Shown here in pieces: positions 17,260-26,302 of a DNA stretch of 64,000 bases (the first letter of the stretch is position 1; each line of letters opens with the position of its first letter). Under the pieces are notes generated by a model, which saw only the letters and a list, made by a program, of their open reading frames with translations, ran no database searches and was not told the origin of the DNA. Source of the DNA: Adlercreutzia agrestimuris. GTDB lineage: Bacteria > Actinomycetota > Coriobacteriia > Coriobacteriales > Eggerthellaceae. A program made the position numbers and the translations under genes. The stretch spans positions 372,001 to 436,000 of the forward strand of contig NZ_CALPCX010000002.1 in the NCBI RefSeq assembly GCF_943193125.1, given 5' to 3'.

Positions 17260-17871
17260 ATGCCTGTTTGTACTAATTGTGGCGCGCAAATTGTTGAGGG
17301 AATTGCATTTTGTCCCGATTGCGGTAGCCCTGTTGCAGCATCGCAGCCCGCGTCTGCGCCAGCTCCAGCAACGGCACCAATGCCAACAGCAGCTCCTGCC
17401 GCTGCACCTGTGACAGCAGGAGAGCAAGCTGCCGCTCAGATGCCGAATCCCGCACCTGATCCGGCCGCTTATACCCAGCAAATACCTGCCGGCGTTCCGG
17501 TGGACAATACTGTAGAGGTAGATCTTGGCAAAGATTGGACTGCCATATTTGATTCACGTGATATTTCGGAAAATAAAGTATATGCACTAGGGGCTTACCT
17601 TCTTGGAATTGTCGGTGTTATTGTCGCTTTGCTTGCGGCAAAGGATTCTCCCTATGCAAAGTTTCATGCACGCCAGGCAATGCTAATTTTGGTAACTCAA
17701 ATACTCTTGTTTTGCGTGCTCGTTTTATTGGCCTGGACATTTATTATTCCTGCTCTTGCCGGCATTGCGATGGTTGTTCTCGGCGTACTTCAGATTATTG
17801 CCATTATCAACACGCTTCGTGGCAAAGCCAAAGTTGTGCCGCTTATCGGCGCCTTAAAGTTTCTGAATTAA
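17260..17871 (+). CDS. Zinc-ribbon protein with DUF4870-like membrane domain
   Basis: 203 residues from ATG 17260 with GAGAAGGGA upstream. Residues 4-25 are a zinc ribbon (CTNCGA...CPDCGSP). A Pro/Ala linker of ~60 residues leads to a membrane region with about three or four helices and the motif YAKFHARQA, as in the DUF4870/UPF0132-type families. First gene of a five-gene operon with 20-27-nt gaps. The ribbon is cytosolic by topology. Role unknown; similar ribbons head two other proteins in the operon. Confidence 0.85.
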   Translation: MPVCTNCGAQIVEGIAFCPDCGSPVAASQPASAPAPATAPMPTAAPAAAPVTAGEQAAAQMPNPAPDPAAYTQQIPAGVPVDNTVEVDLGKDWTAIFDSRDISENKVYALGAYLLGIVGVIVALLAAKDSPYAKFHARQAMLILVTQILLFCVLVLLAWTFIIPALAGIAMVVLGVLQIIAIINTLRGKAKVVPLIGALKFLN

Positions 17872-17897
17872 TACTTTGCAAACTGGAAGGAAAAGCT

Positions 17898-18923
17898 TTG
17901 AGCGCTCAAAAGTTTTGCACTTCATGTGGCGCGCCGTTAGACGGCAAGCAGGCCTTTTGTACGTCTTGCGGCACGCCGGTTGGTAGTGGAGTTAAAGAGT
18001 CTTTATCAGGCGACGCGTCGCAAGAACCAAGCACAACAAGTGCAGTTCATGAGCCTGGAGTAGTATCAAAACAGGTCTGGGATCAAACTGCTCAAATGCC
18101 AGCAGTCATGCAGATGCCACCTCAGGCACAACCCATGATTCAGGCTCAGGTTCCAGCCCAAGCTGTCAATCCTACAAATCCTTCGATTTCGTCAAATCAG
18201 AAAAAGAAGGGTAAAGGACCAATTATTGCTTTAGTTGTTGTGCTTGTGCTTGTTTTGGTTGCAGCTGTAGTTGCCTTGTTTGCATTCGGGATTATCCCCT
18301 TCGGTGAATCAAATGATGCACAAAAAGCCCAGGACACTGAGCAAGTCGTCAATGATCCGTCGGCAAATGAGGAAGATGACACCGATACTAATTCCGCAGC
18401 TACAGATTCGGCAGAGGACAAGGAAGCGCTTGATGCAAAGTCAAAGGTTGATCCTTCGGCTGACGAAGACGAACTGGAGTTTTATAGCGAATTGACGTCT
18501 TATTACGACGACCTCAGCTTTATGAATCAAAAAATTAAAGATGCGATGAATGACTACGATGATGTTGTTTTCAACCCATCCATTGATAAACGCTATGAGT
18601 GCTACAGTGATGCTTTTGATCTCTATGAAGATGTCTATGAGTCCTATGAAGCCGTGATGAAACTGGATGTTCCAGCAGGCTCTATTAATAGTGAATCATA
18701 CGAAAAAATATGCATTTGTTATTACGATTGCGTACAGCGCATCTCAGTGATCGTTGAATCCTTGGAGTTAAGTATTGATAGCGAAGATCCTCAGCATGAC
18801 AAGGATGCAATTACTGCTCCGATTGAGAAAGACAACGAACCAGATAGCGATAAGAATAAATATCTCGTTGAATACGAGGAGCTTTATCCGGGTGCTGCTC
18901 CAGTAAATCCGAAGAGAAACTAA
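17898..18923 (+). CDS. Zinc-ribbon, single-TM protein with extracellular helical domain
   Basis: 341 residues from TTG 17898, chosen because GGAAGGAAAAGC sits just upstream and the zinc ribbon starts four residues later; the longer frame overlaps the previous gene. Zinc ribbon FCTSCGAPL...FCTSCGTPV, a Gln/Pro/Ala linker, one TM at ~110-135 (Val/Leu-rich), an acidic spacer, then an extracellular helical domain at ~195-320 containing YYDDLSFMNQKIKDAM. The C-terminal domain is unrelated to those at 20040 and 22892. Likely an envelope protein; function unknown. Confidence 0.82.
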   Translation: MSAQKFCTSCGAPLDGKQAFCTSCGTPVGSGVKESLSGDASQEPSTTSAVHEPGVVSKQVWDQTAQMPAVMQMPPQAQPMIQAQVPAQAVNPTNPSISSNQKKKGKGPIIALVVVLVLVLVAAVVALFAFGIIPFGESNDAQKAQDTEQVVNDPSANEEDDTDTNSAATDSAEDKEALDAKSKVDPSADEDELEFYSELTSYYDDLSFMNQKIKDAMNDYDDVVFNPSIDKRYECYSDAFDLYEDVYESYEAVMKLDVPAGSINSESYEKICICYYDCVQRISVIVESLELSIDSEDPQHDKDAITAPIEKDNEPDSDKNKYLVEYEELYPGAAPVNPKRN

Positions 18924-18945
18924 ACGAATTGTGGGGATGTAAGCC

Positions 18946-20019
18946 ATGGGAAGCCAAACAAGTTTCATAGTTAAGCATAATACATGCTGGATCATGCGCC
19001 GTTTGGGGAGTGCTTTTTTGGCAATAGTCCTTGGTATGTCTGTTGCAATAGCTATGAGTTCGTGCTCGTTTTTGGGAAACCAGGAGGAAGATGAGCCATT
19101 AGCTGAACAAACGACCAGCTCAGAAGAAACTCAAGCTCCCGAAGACACTGTAAATGCAGACGAAAAAAATTTAATCTCTGCGGCAGATCGCGAGAAACCT
19201 GATAAGCCACAACAAAAAATGGATGCGCCCAATAAGATTGATTTTGATTCATTGGAATCAAAGCTTAACGAAATCATTGCCCCTTATGGCGGTTCTGTTT
19301 CGGTGGCTTTCGTAGATCTTGAAAGTGGCGAAGCTTTCAGTGTGCGAGGGGGCGTCAGTCAACCAGCGGCAAGTATGATTAAGCTGGTAGTTTTAGCTGA
19401 ACTGTTTGATCAAGCAGAACAGAATGCGCTCAGTATGGATGATGTCCTGACCATGAAGGCATCTGATGTTGTGGGCGGCACTGGTGTTATTCAGTATGAC
19501 GATCCGAATACGGAATACACTTTAGGAGAGCTTGCATATTGCATGATCTCAGAAAGCGACAATACCGCAGCAAATATGCTGATCGAGCTGCTTGGCATGA
19601 GTGCGATCAATGATGAAGCGCAGAAACTCGGATTAACCTCAAGTGAACTTCGACGTTTGATGATGGATCAAGAAGCCATCTCCGCCGGAATACAAAACAT
19701 GATGTCGGCAGACGATATCGCATCAATCTTTGCGCAAATTCAAGAGGGGAAATTTTATTCCCCTGAATTAAGTGATATGGCTTTGGAGTTCTTGGAGATG
19801 CAAGCTGATAATTCGGGGCTTCAAGCTGGATTGCCTTCTTCAAAAGTATTCGCCCATAAAACCGGAACATTAACCAATATGCAAATCGATGGCGGTATTG
19901 TCGAAGGGGATCATCCCTACGTTCTTGTTGTTATGGCTGACGGCATAGATAACGACCGTGCGCTTTCTTTGATGCGCGAAGTTGCTCAAGCTGTTGACGA
20001 GCAAGTTGAATCTGCTTAA
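18946..20019 (+). CDS. Class A beta-lactamase-fold serine hydrolase, probably a lipoprotein
   Basis: 357 residues. An N-terminal hydrophobic signal ends in MSSC, a possible non-ideal lipobox; ATG 18994 is an alternative start. An acidic linker precedes the catalytic domain (~105-357), which has all three signature motifs of the serine penicillin-recognising family: SMIK (SxxK), SDN and KTG (HKTGTLTN). An ExxLN omega-loop glutamate, needed for beta-lactam deacylation, is not seen; the region reads ELRRLMMDQEA. It may therefore bind peptidoglycan or beta-lactams without being an efficient beta-lactamase. Its linker shares an SAADREKPD...DAP pattern with its operon neighbours. Confidence 0.85.
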   Translation: MGSQTSFIVKHNTCWIMRRLGSAFLAIVLGMSVAIAMSSCSFLGNQEEDEPLAEQTTSSEETQAPEDTVNADEKNLISAADREKPDKPQQKMDAPNKIDFDSLESKLNEIIAPYGGSVSVAFVDLESGEAFSVRGGVSQPAASMIKLVVLAELFDQAEQNALSMDDVLTMKASDVVGGTGVIQYDDPNTEYTLGELAYCMISESDNTAANMLIELLGMSAINDEAQKLGLTSSELRRLMMDQEAISAGIQNMMSADDIASIFAQIQEGKFYSPELSDMALEFLEMQADNSGLQAGLPSSKVFAHKTGTLTNMQIDGGIVEGDHPYVLVVMADGIDNDRALSLMREVAQAVDEQVESA

Positions 20020-20039
20020 GGTAACGAATAGAGGAGAGT

Positions 20040-21116
20040 ATGTCCCAACAAAAATATTGCACCACATGTGGTGCGCCACTGATTGAAGGGAAGGCGTTTT
20101 GTACATCCTGTGGGGCGCCTGTTACAGCAGGTGATCCGCAGCAAACAACCGCTCCTTCGCTTCCTATTACTAATACCTCAAACCAGATCAACTCAGACGT
20201 ATCGCAAACAAATAAGGCGAAGAAAAAGCCTGTGGGTTTGATTGTGGTTCTGATCGTTGTGCTTTTGGCAGTTGTTGCTGTGGTTGCGCTTTTTGCATCA
20301 GGGGTAATTCGCATAGATCAGTCATCTGATGCAACGGAGACGGTTATCCCAACAGAGCTTGACGAAGCTTCGGTTGATGAAGATGAGGCTTCTGAACCGA
20401 AATCGGATGCCAGTGACGATGCCATGGTGTCAACCGCTGAGCGCGAAGAGGTTGAAGAGCGCGAGCGCAAAGAGGCACCCGTGGATCCGAATGCACTTGA
20501 TCTTAGCGATGAGGAAGATGCCTTTTTGGTTAATAAGTATCTTTCTAACTTTACCGAGATTGGCAATCTTTTCCAACAGTATGATGCAAGCAATACTGCC
20601 ACCGCTCAGCGGTATGTCTTCGCTTTTGCTTTGGTTTATACAGAGCTTAATGATCCATCAGCAATTTTACCGACCGATGAACCCGAGTATGAAGCACATG
20701 CTAATAGCCGAATTCCTGTGAGTGTGCTCAATGAATATGCTGAAACCTATTTAAAAACTTCTATAAGTGAAAACACTTTTAACAACTATTCACGTTGCGT
20801 TAATGGCTATGTATATACCTCTGTTTCTGATGACAGAGTTCCTTGGGGAATAGCGAAAGCAACGAATCTGGTCCCTATCAATGACAAAGAATACTTGGTG
20901 CAATTTGATATCTATGGTGGCTCTCCTGCTGTAGGTAATGGCTTTCCGGAGCCGCAAGGTTATGACCTAACAAATGAAAACTATTATCGGATGCCCGAAG
21001 ATGAATTGCGTGACGAATTCGGACTTCCTGCTCAGACGGGGCAGGCCATCATTGAAACAGGTTATGACGATGAGGTGGCTCCATTTAAGCTTATTACCTT
21101 TGTGATGTTTCTTTAG
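20040..21116 (+). CDS. Zinc-ribbon, single-TM protein with extracellular domain related to 22892 product
   Basis: 358 residues, ATG after GAGGAGAGT. Zinc ribbon YCTTCGAPL...FCTSCGAPV, a linker, one TM at ~63-85, an acidic/charged spacer with AEREEVEERERKEAP, then a ~195-residue extracellular domain opening with NKYLSNFTEIGNLF. This domain is homologous by eye to that of the lipoprotein at 22892 (NRYLTNFSELGSV; later the shared Y.V.FDIY motif). So the same outer domain is offered on two different membrane anchors. Function unknown. Confidence 0.83.
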   Translation: MSQQKYCTTCGAPLIEGKAFCTSCGAPVTAGDPQQTTAPSLPITNTSNQINSDVSQTNKAKKKPVGLIVVLIVVLLAVVAVVALFASGVIRIDQSSDATETVIPTELDEASVDEDEASEPKSDASDDAMVSTAEREEVEERERKEAPVDPNALDLSDEEDAFLVNKYLSNFTEIGNLFQQYDASNTATAQRYVFAFALVYTELNDPSAILPTDEPEYEAHANSRIPVSVLNEYAETYLKTSISENTFNNYSRCVNGYVYTSVSDDRVPWGIAKATNLVPINDKEYLVQFDIYGGSPAVGNGFPEPQGYDLTNENYYRMPEDELRDEFGLPAQTGQAIIETGYDDEVAPFKLITFVMFL

Positions 21117-21136
21117 GTACTCAGGGAGATGACGAA

Positions 21137-22792
21137 ATGAAGCGTGTAACAAAGATTTTTCTTTCAACTTGTCTGTCCGTCCTGATGGCGGCAGCTTTAG
21201 TCCCGACGGCTTGGGCTGGGGAGGAGAACCTGTCGGCTCCAGCACAGGATTTAATTGAGGAAGTCAATGATGCTTTAGCGACTGGAGACAAAGCGCAGTT
21301 GCAAAGCGACGCTTCCGTAACTCCTGGTTGGGAGCAGATTGGGACATGTGAATGGAGAAGGGAAGGCGACAGCATCATTTTGCGCCCGATGGGGAATAGC
21401 GCCGAAGGTGTTTTGCCTCAGCAGAGTGAGTTGTCTTACGTTTTTGAAGAAACTTGGCCTTGGTCAGATGCGGCAGATTGTGCTGTCTTTCACATAGAGG
21501 GATCGGTTGTATGTAGTGATACAGCGTATTATCTCTTTGGAGGTCTGCATAGTCTGGAGCGCATTGAGGGCTTGGAAAACCTCGATACCTCGAATGCAAC
21601 TTCGCTTGCTCGTATGTTTCAAGGGTGTAGCTCGCTTTCAGAGATCGATCTCTCTACATTAAAGACCTCCAAGGTCACGGATATGTGTGATCTCTTTCGC
21701 GGATGTTCTTTGCTGGTCGCCATTGACTTAAGCGCTCTTGACGCCTCGTCTCTTCTGTACGTGAACGACATGTTTTATGGCTGCACCAGTTTAGCTGTCC
21801 TGAATGCCAAATCGTTCAGTACGTTAACGTTAGATACGGTAGGTTTGCGAAGCGTGTTTGATGACTGTGACTCATTGCAGGTCGTCGAGTTTGGCAAAGA
21901 CTTCACCTTACAGGGTTACTTGCCTGATAAAACCTGGTATAACGAAGCAGGAGAAGCGTTTGTTCCGACCACCATTCCAAAAGGCGTTGCTGGAACCTAC
22001 GCAACATCCAAGGATCTGCTTGAACCTTTGCATGTTCGGCTGAGCGAAACCAGCAAGACTTTGTATACCAATGCTTCTCCCTTTGCCCTTGTGGCAACAG
22101 CAACTCCTGAGTGGAGAGCTGGAACAATTATATGGAGCTCGTCGGATCCGTCTGTTGCAACGGTTGACCAAAATGGTCTTGTTACTGTGCATGGCAAAGG
22201 AGAGGCCATCATAAGTGCCGAGACAAACGGCGCATCGGCATCGTGTGAATTGACCGTACTGCCAGTTGAAAGCGAGGAGCCCGAAAATCCCGGAGGCGAC
22301 ACTCCTCCGAGTGGAAACCTTCCAAGCGTTCCTGGAGGTAACACTCCTCCGAGCGGAAATCTTCCTAATGTTCCCGGAGGTGATACTCCTCCAACTGGAA
22401 ACCTTCCGGATGTTCCTGGAAGTGATACTCCTCCAACTGGAAACCTTACGGATGACCCTAACGGTTCAGGTAACAATAAGCCTGGTGACGAGAGTTCGTC
22501 AGGCACCAATACTCCTGGCAACTCTCTCACTGGTGAGCCCTTGGATGGTGAAACTGAGGATGGCAAGGGAAGCGACTTGGGTGCAAATGTAGATGATGGT
22601 TCGTTGACAAGTGATCCCTCTGATAACAAAGACTCTAAACATGAGGGTGATACCAATGAGAATTCTGCGGCGACGAGTCTGGCTCAGACAGGAGATCAGA
22701 CCGCAACAGGTTTTCTACTCCTGACATTGTGTGTTTTGGTTTGTTCGATCGTCATTGCTGGTGGTGCACGGTCTCTTTGCGGAAGGGAGTAA
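21137..22792 (+). CDS. LAxTG-anchored BspA-like surface protein with Ig-like domain
   Basis: 551 residues. Signal peptide to AWA. Residues ~130-250 carry DUF285-type leucine-rich units (LDTSNATSLARMFQGCSSL, then two more of the form MF.GC.SL). A Big_2-type Ig-like domain follows at ~300-375 (WSSSDPSVATVDQNGLVTV). A proline-rich spacer contains four tandem 14-residue repeats GGDTPPsGNLPsVP (22292-22459). The end is a sorting signal: LAQTGD, a hydrophobic helix and a short charged tail. LAxTG fits class E sortases. It should be linked covalently to peptidoglycan. Last gene of the five-gene operon. Confidence 0.9.
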   Translation: MKRVTKIFLSTCLSVLMAAALVPTAWAGEENLSAPAQDLIEEVNDALATGDKAQLQSDASVTPGWEQIGTCEWRREGDSIILRPMGNSAEGVLPQQSELSYVFEETWPWSDAADCAVFHIEGSVVCSDTAYYLFGGLHSLERIEGLENLDTSNATSLARMFQGCSSLSEIDLSTLKTSKVTDMCDLFRGCSLLVAIDLSALDASSLLYVNDMFYGCTSLAVLNAKSFSTLTLDTVGLRSVFDDCDSLQVVEFGKDFTLQGYLPDKTWYNEAGEAFVPTTIPKGVAGTYATSKDLLEPLHVRLSETSKTLYTNASPFALVATATPEWRAGTIIWSSSDPSVATVDQNGLVTVHGKGEAIISAETNGASASCELTVLPVESEEPENPGGDTPPSGNLPSVPGGNTPPSGNLPNVPGGDTPPTGNLPDVPGSDTPPTGNLTDDPNGSGNNKPGDESSSGTNTPGNSLTGEPLDGETEDGKGSDLGANVDDGSLTSDPSDNKDSKHEGDTNENSAATSLAQTGDQTATGFLLLTLCVLVCSIVIAGGARSLCGRE

Positions 22793-22810
22793 CTGGTACT
22801 CGAATTGGTG

Positions 22811-22852
22811 GTAGGCTGCGCGCCATGCCGAATTTGATGGCACGCAGCCTAC
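22811..22852 (+). terminator. Hairpin ending the zinc-ribbon operon
   Basis: A 16-bp stem with one mismatch (GTAGGCTGCG at 22811 pairs with CGCAGCCTAC ending 22852) and a 10-nt loop. No T-tract follows, so read-through or Rho dependence is possible. Confidence 0.6.
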
Positions 22853-22891
22853 TGTTGTGCTCCGCTGTGATGTGTTTTAAGAGGAAACGGT

Positions 22892-23965
22892 ATGTCAGTA
22901 ATAAAAAAAGCTATGTACCACCAAAGCAGCTCAATTGACGCAAAGCATGGTTTATATGCAAGTCGCACAAGTATGGTTAACAGAGATTGCCATAGCCATT
23001 CCCATGTTCGTCGTCGAAACCTCATATGCGTTATGTTTTGCGTATCATTATTTGGGCTTCTTGGATGCTGTGCTTTTGAAGAAGAACCAGAAACATTGCC
23101 GTCTTCCGCCTCTGAAGAAACAGCGGCAACAGATGAAGCAGATCATATTGCCGGCGTTGATGAGAGAGAAGATCTAAAAAATTTAACGCGTCAAGAGTTG
23201 CCCGATGATGAAACAAGGGAGCAGCCAGAGCGACTTCAAAGAAGGGATGCGCCTGAAAAAGAGACGCATAGAGAAGCACCTAGAGAAGCTAATAATAAGA
23301 GCGAAAGCTATTACGATGAAAGCGAAGAGGTGGATGATTCGGAAGAATTTATTATTGATGACCCTCAAACCGTCGCTTTACTTAATCGGTACCTGACAAA
23401 TTTTTCAGAGTTGGGCAGCGTCATGGATGGTTTTGATATTGAGGACACTGCTACTTCCGATTCATATATCTGTCTGTTTTCAGCTGGCCATGCGATTTGG
23501 CATGATTTCGATAACTTGAATCCATGTCCAACAGCAAGTGGTTTGACCTGGGTGAATATTCCCTATACTGAGCTTCAAGGTTACGCAAATGACTATTTTG
23601 GAGAAGCATTAGCTGTGTCTTCGATTGATTCAAACTTAGGGACGTCTCAGGAACAGGAAGCGCTTGTTTGCATAGACACGATTCTTGACGGTGAGGGCGG
23701 TGTAGCGCACACAACATCAATTACTGAGATTGGTGAGCAGCGCTACTTCGTTGAATTTGATATCTATAGAGACAAAAGAGTACATTTTGATGAATATGGA
23801 AACAATAGGTCTGATTTTGTTGAACTAGACGCCTCCTTTTTCCAGGCCACGCAGGAAGGCTTAACAGACGCACTTGGAAGTCCTATAGCGTGTGGATTTG
23901 CAGAGGTTGAAATAGTTGGAGATGAAGATAATCCAATCTTTTGGTTGCGCTCGTATTCGCTTTAG
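22892..23965 (+). CDS. Lipoprotein with outer domain homologous to the 20040 product
   Basis: 357 residues from ATG 22892 (AGAGGAAAC upstream); a long basic N-region including HVRRR precedes a hydrophobic core and lipobox LLGC (Cys ~59). A charged Glu/Arg linker (RLQRRDAPEKE) leads to a ~200-residue domain starting NRYLTNFSELGSV that matches the extracellular domain of the 20040 product, although that protein is anchored by a TM helix and carries a zinc ribbon. The protein may be the secreted partner or paralogue. Function unknown. Confidence 0.78.
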   Translation: MSVIKKAMYHQSSSIDAKHGLYASRTSMVNRDCHSHSHVRRRNLICVMFCVSLFGLLGCCAFEEEPETLPSSASEETAATDEADHIAGVDEREDLKNLTRQELPDDETREQPERLQRRDAPEKETHREAPREANNKSESYYDESEEVDDSEEFIIDDPQTVALLNRYLTNFSELGSVMDGFDIEDTATSDSYICLFSAGHAIWHDFDNLNPCPTASGLTWVNIPYTELQGYANDYFGEALAVSSIDSNLGTSQEQEALVCIDTILDGEGGVAHTTSITEIGEQRYFVEFDIYRDKRVHFDEYGNNRSDFVELDASFFQATQEGLTDALGSPIACGFAEVEIVGDEDNPIFWLRSYSL

Positions 23966-24134
23966 CCGCTGCAATTCGCTTCATGTTTGTTTCATGGTCC
24001 TATTGTTCAAACAAACTTGGCCTTTTTATATTTAGCAAAGCCATTTTGTTCCGCTGCACCATAGAGCGGACAGTGCATTGCGAAATGCTTTGTCATGATA
24101 TATCCATTGGTTTGCTAATTAAGGAGGCAGAAAT

Positions 24135-25355
24135 ATGGCTCGTGAACTTGGTGTGGTTGATGTAGAGCAGGTACCCGCGTGGTATTTTGAACAGGTTGTT
24201 GATAAGACGTTCTCCGGTCTACAAATGTTTGCCCGAGATGTTAATTTGCCTTCTCAAGTGGTGCAGCAGTACCAACCTGGGACTATTCTGTGTGAACCAA
24301 CGGTTGTGGATACCACCAGCCGTTATGGTGGTCTTGCAAGATCGCATCGTATAGCGATCCTGTCAAATCATTTGGCAGACGTCAGTGAAATGTTTGATTC
24401 TGATAGTGAGGCTGCCGCATGGGGGTTATGTGTGGCTCAAGCACGCTCACATTTTAAAGTACTTGACGTATATGAGGTGGGCACGAAAACGCAGATTCTC
24501 CTATTGCATCTGCCCGATGATGAGAACTGGAGGCTTTTTGATCACGTGGTTTTGAGTGTTGAAGAAGACTTCATTGAGGATTGTCGCCAGCGATTTACAG
24601 CAAAATGCGATCTTGAACCCATTGCGGAACTCAACACTGAAACATGGTATGACCGAGTGAGTGATCCGGTTGGTTTTTCTGATACGTTTTCACCATGGCC
24701 TTTAGAGGTATCGCTCGAGGATCGCATGCAACCCTTAGGACAACTTGATTTTCGTAAGATCCAAGGATCGGTGCTTTACGTGAGAGACGTTGCATCGTTG
24801 CTTCATTTAGAGGCGAAGGCGGCGGGTTTCCCTGATGCTATTGTATATGGCTATATTGATGAAGAGGCGGGGCTTAGTATGCAAGTACTTTGCGCGGCTT
24901 CACTTTCAGAAAACCGCATCACAATAAGTGACGTCTATGATGATCTGCTGCTGATTCTTCGTTCTGGGTCGGTAAAAGAGCATATGGGCGCGCAGCTGGT
25001 TAATGCGGCGCTTTCAGATTTTAGTAACCGTATCAGTGATATTCATGGGATCTATGAGAGAAATCAAGAGGTGGAAAAGACGCGAAACCTGCGCTTTTTA
25101 GACAACTTACGCAATGCGGACTATCCTGACGATATTCAGGCAATTCTTTTAAGCGATGCACAACTTGAAGGATTTGAGATGGTCTGGATGCGACTAGTTC
25201 GGATTGAAGGGGATTCGATCATAGCGCGACTTCTCAATGAACCAGCACAAAGTGCCTATGGCGTACATGTCGGACAACTGCTGCCTCTTGTTTTTCGTGA
25301 GAGTGAAGAGGGGGTTTTTGCATTTGCGCTTGCCGATCAGCCAATACAAGAATAG
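24135..25355 (+). CDS. Cytosolic protein of unknown function
   Basis: 406 residues from ATG 24135 with a strong TAAGGAGGC site. No signal peptide, TM helix or known motif is seen. Composition is acidic, with alternating strand-helix sections and two similar openings (VVDVEQVPAWYFEQV and, later, VLYVRDVASLLHLEAKAAG). The gap 23966-24134 before it has no visible promoter palindrome. It may belong to the envelope locus or stand alone; I cannot assign a function. Confidence 0.75.
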   Translation: MARELGVVDVEQVPAWYFEQVVDKTFSGLQMFARDVNLPSQVVQQYQPGTILCEPTVVDTTSRYGGLARSHRIAILSNHLADVSEMFDSDSEAAAWGLCVAQARSHFKVLDVYEVGTKTQILLLHLPDDENWRLFDHVVLSVEEDFIEDCRQRFTAKCDLEPIAELNTETWYDRVSDPVGFSDTFSPWPLEVSLEDRMQPLGQLDFRKIQGSVLYVRDVASLLHLEAKAAGFPDAIVYGYIDEEAGLSMQVLCAASLSENRITISDVYDDLLLILRSGSVKEHMGAQLVNAALSDFSNRISDIHGIYERNQEVEKTRNLRFLDNLRNADYPDDIQAILLSDAQLEGFEMVWMRLVRIEGDSIIARLLNEPAQSAYGVHVGQLLPLVFRESEEGVFAFALADQPIQE

Positions 25356-25646
25356 CGCTCTGGTAAACGTTGTAGCAAAAGCAAAGCTCTTTGTCCGTCG
25401 GCGTCTTATTGTTTTTGCGATCTGTCTATCAAAGTGCAATTTGACACGCAATCTGGGGCGCCGCTTTTCGCTCCGATTCTAAGCGTTTCATTTTGGGTGT
25501 CTGAGATGCAGCGCGTAGTAAGGAAGCAGATGAGTAGGGGTGCCATAGGGTGAATAACGGGCGATGATATACTGTCGTTTTGTTTGCTGCGCGAGAGGGG
25601 AGATATTTCGTGTAGCAATTTATTACAGATTCAAAGGAGAGGAACA
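25356..25646. other. Intergenic stretch without clear features
   Basis: No gene, palindromic promoter or clear terminator is seen here. A possible half-match GTTGTAGCAA at 25370 to the shared palindrome is too poor to count. Confidence 0.4.
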
Positions 25647-26177
25647 ATGAAAAAATTACTTGCGTTGGCTTTGAGTGCGTGTTTGACGTTGTTTGTGTGT
25701 GGCTGCAGTATGGCTCCCGAGGAAATAGTGGAGTTCACTATTCCTGCTTCAATGACAGAGTATATGGATGTTGATCAGATTACTGAGGTTAGTGGCGAAG
25801 AAGGTATTGAGGTGGTAACCAACAACGATGGCAGCATCACTTACTCGATGCCAAAATCAAAGCATGATGAACTCATGAATGAACTTCGTGCGGGATTCGA
25901 TGAGCAGATTTCCGCTCTTGCTGGTTCATCCGATTACCCGACCATTACTGAAGTAACCACCAATGATGACTATACCAAGTTTACGGTTAAGACTACCTCA
26001 GAAGAACTTAGTCTGGAAGAAAGCTTGCTGTCTTTGCAGCTTTATATGTATGGCGGATTCTATAACATGTTTGCAGGTAACACCGATGAAACTAACATCA
26101 AAATTGATTACATAAACGCAAACACGGGAGATATGATTGATTCAATTGACTCGGCAAATATGGCTCAACCCGAATAA
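25647..26177 (+). CDS. Small lipoprotein of unknown function
   Basis: 176 residues from ATG 25647, marked by AAAGGAGAGG; the frame is open further 5' without a ribosome site. Signal peptide MKKLLALALSACLTL then lipobox VCGC. The mature part is acidic, with a strand-rich and helix-rich mix (GSITYSMPKSKHDELMNEL) and a C-terminal NIKIDYINANTG motif. No known family recognised. It ends before a strong terminator, closing the accessory region. Confidence 0.8.
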   Translation: MKKLLALALSACLTLFVCGCSMAPEEIVEFTIPASMTEYMDVDQITEVSGEEGIEVVTNNDGSITYSMPKSKHDELMNELRAGFDEQISALAGSSDYPTITEVTTNDDYTKFTVKTTSEELSLEESLLSLQLYMYGGFYNMFAGNTDETNIKIDYINANTGDMIDSIDSANMAQPE

Positions 26178-26211
26178 GGTGTAACTGATTCTTTGTGGCT
26201 TTCAGAAACAA

Positions 26212-26252
26212 AAAAGCCTGCTCGCAGATATCGGACGAGCAGGCTTTTGTTT
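26212..26252. terminator. Strong bidirectional terminator
   Basis: AAAAGCCTGCTCG / CGAGCAGGCTTTT forms a 13-bp stem with an 11-nt loop and T-rich ends on both strands, between the lipoprotein gene and the convergent pseudogene. Confidence 0.9.
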
Positions 26253-26302
26253 TGCCGATAATCCGGCTTTATGTTTTCGTTTGAGCAGCGTTGAGTTATC
26301 GC

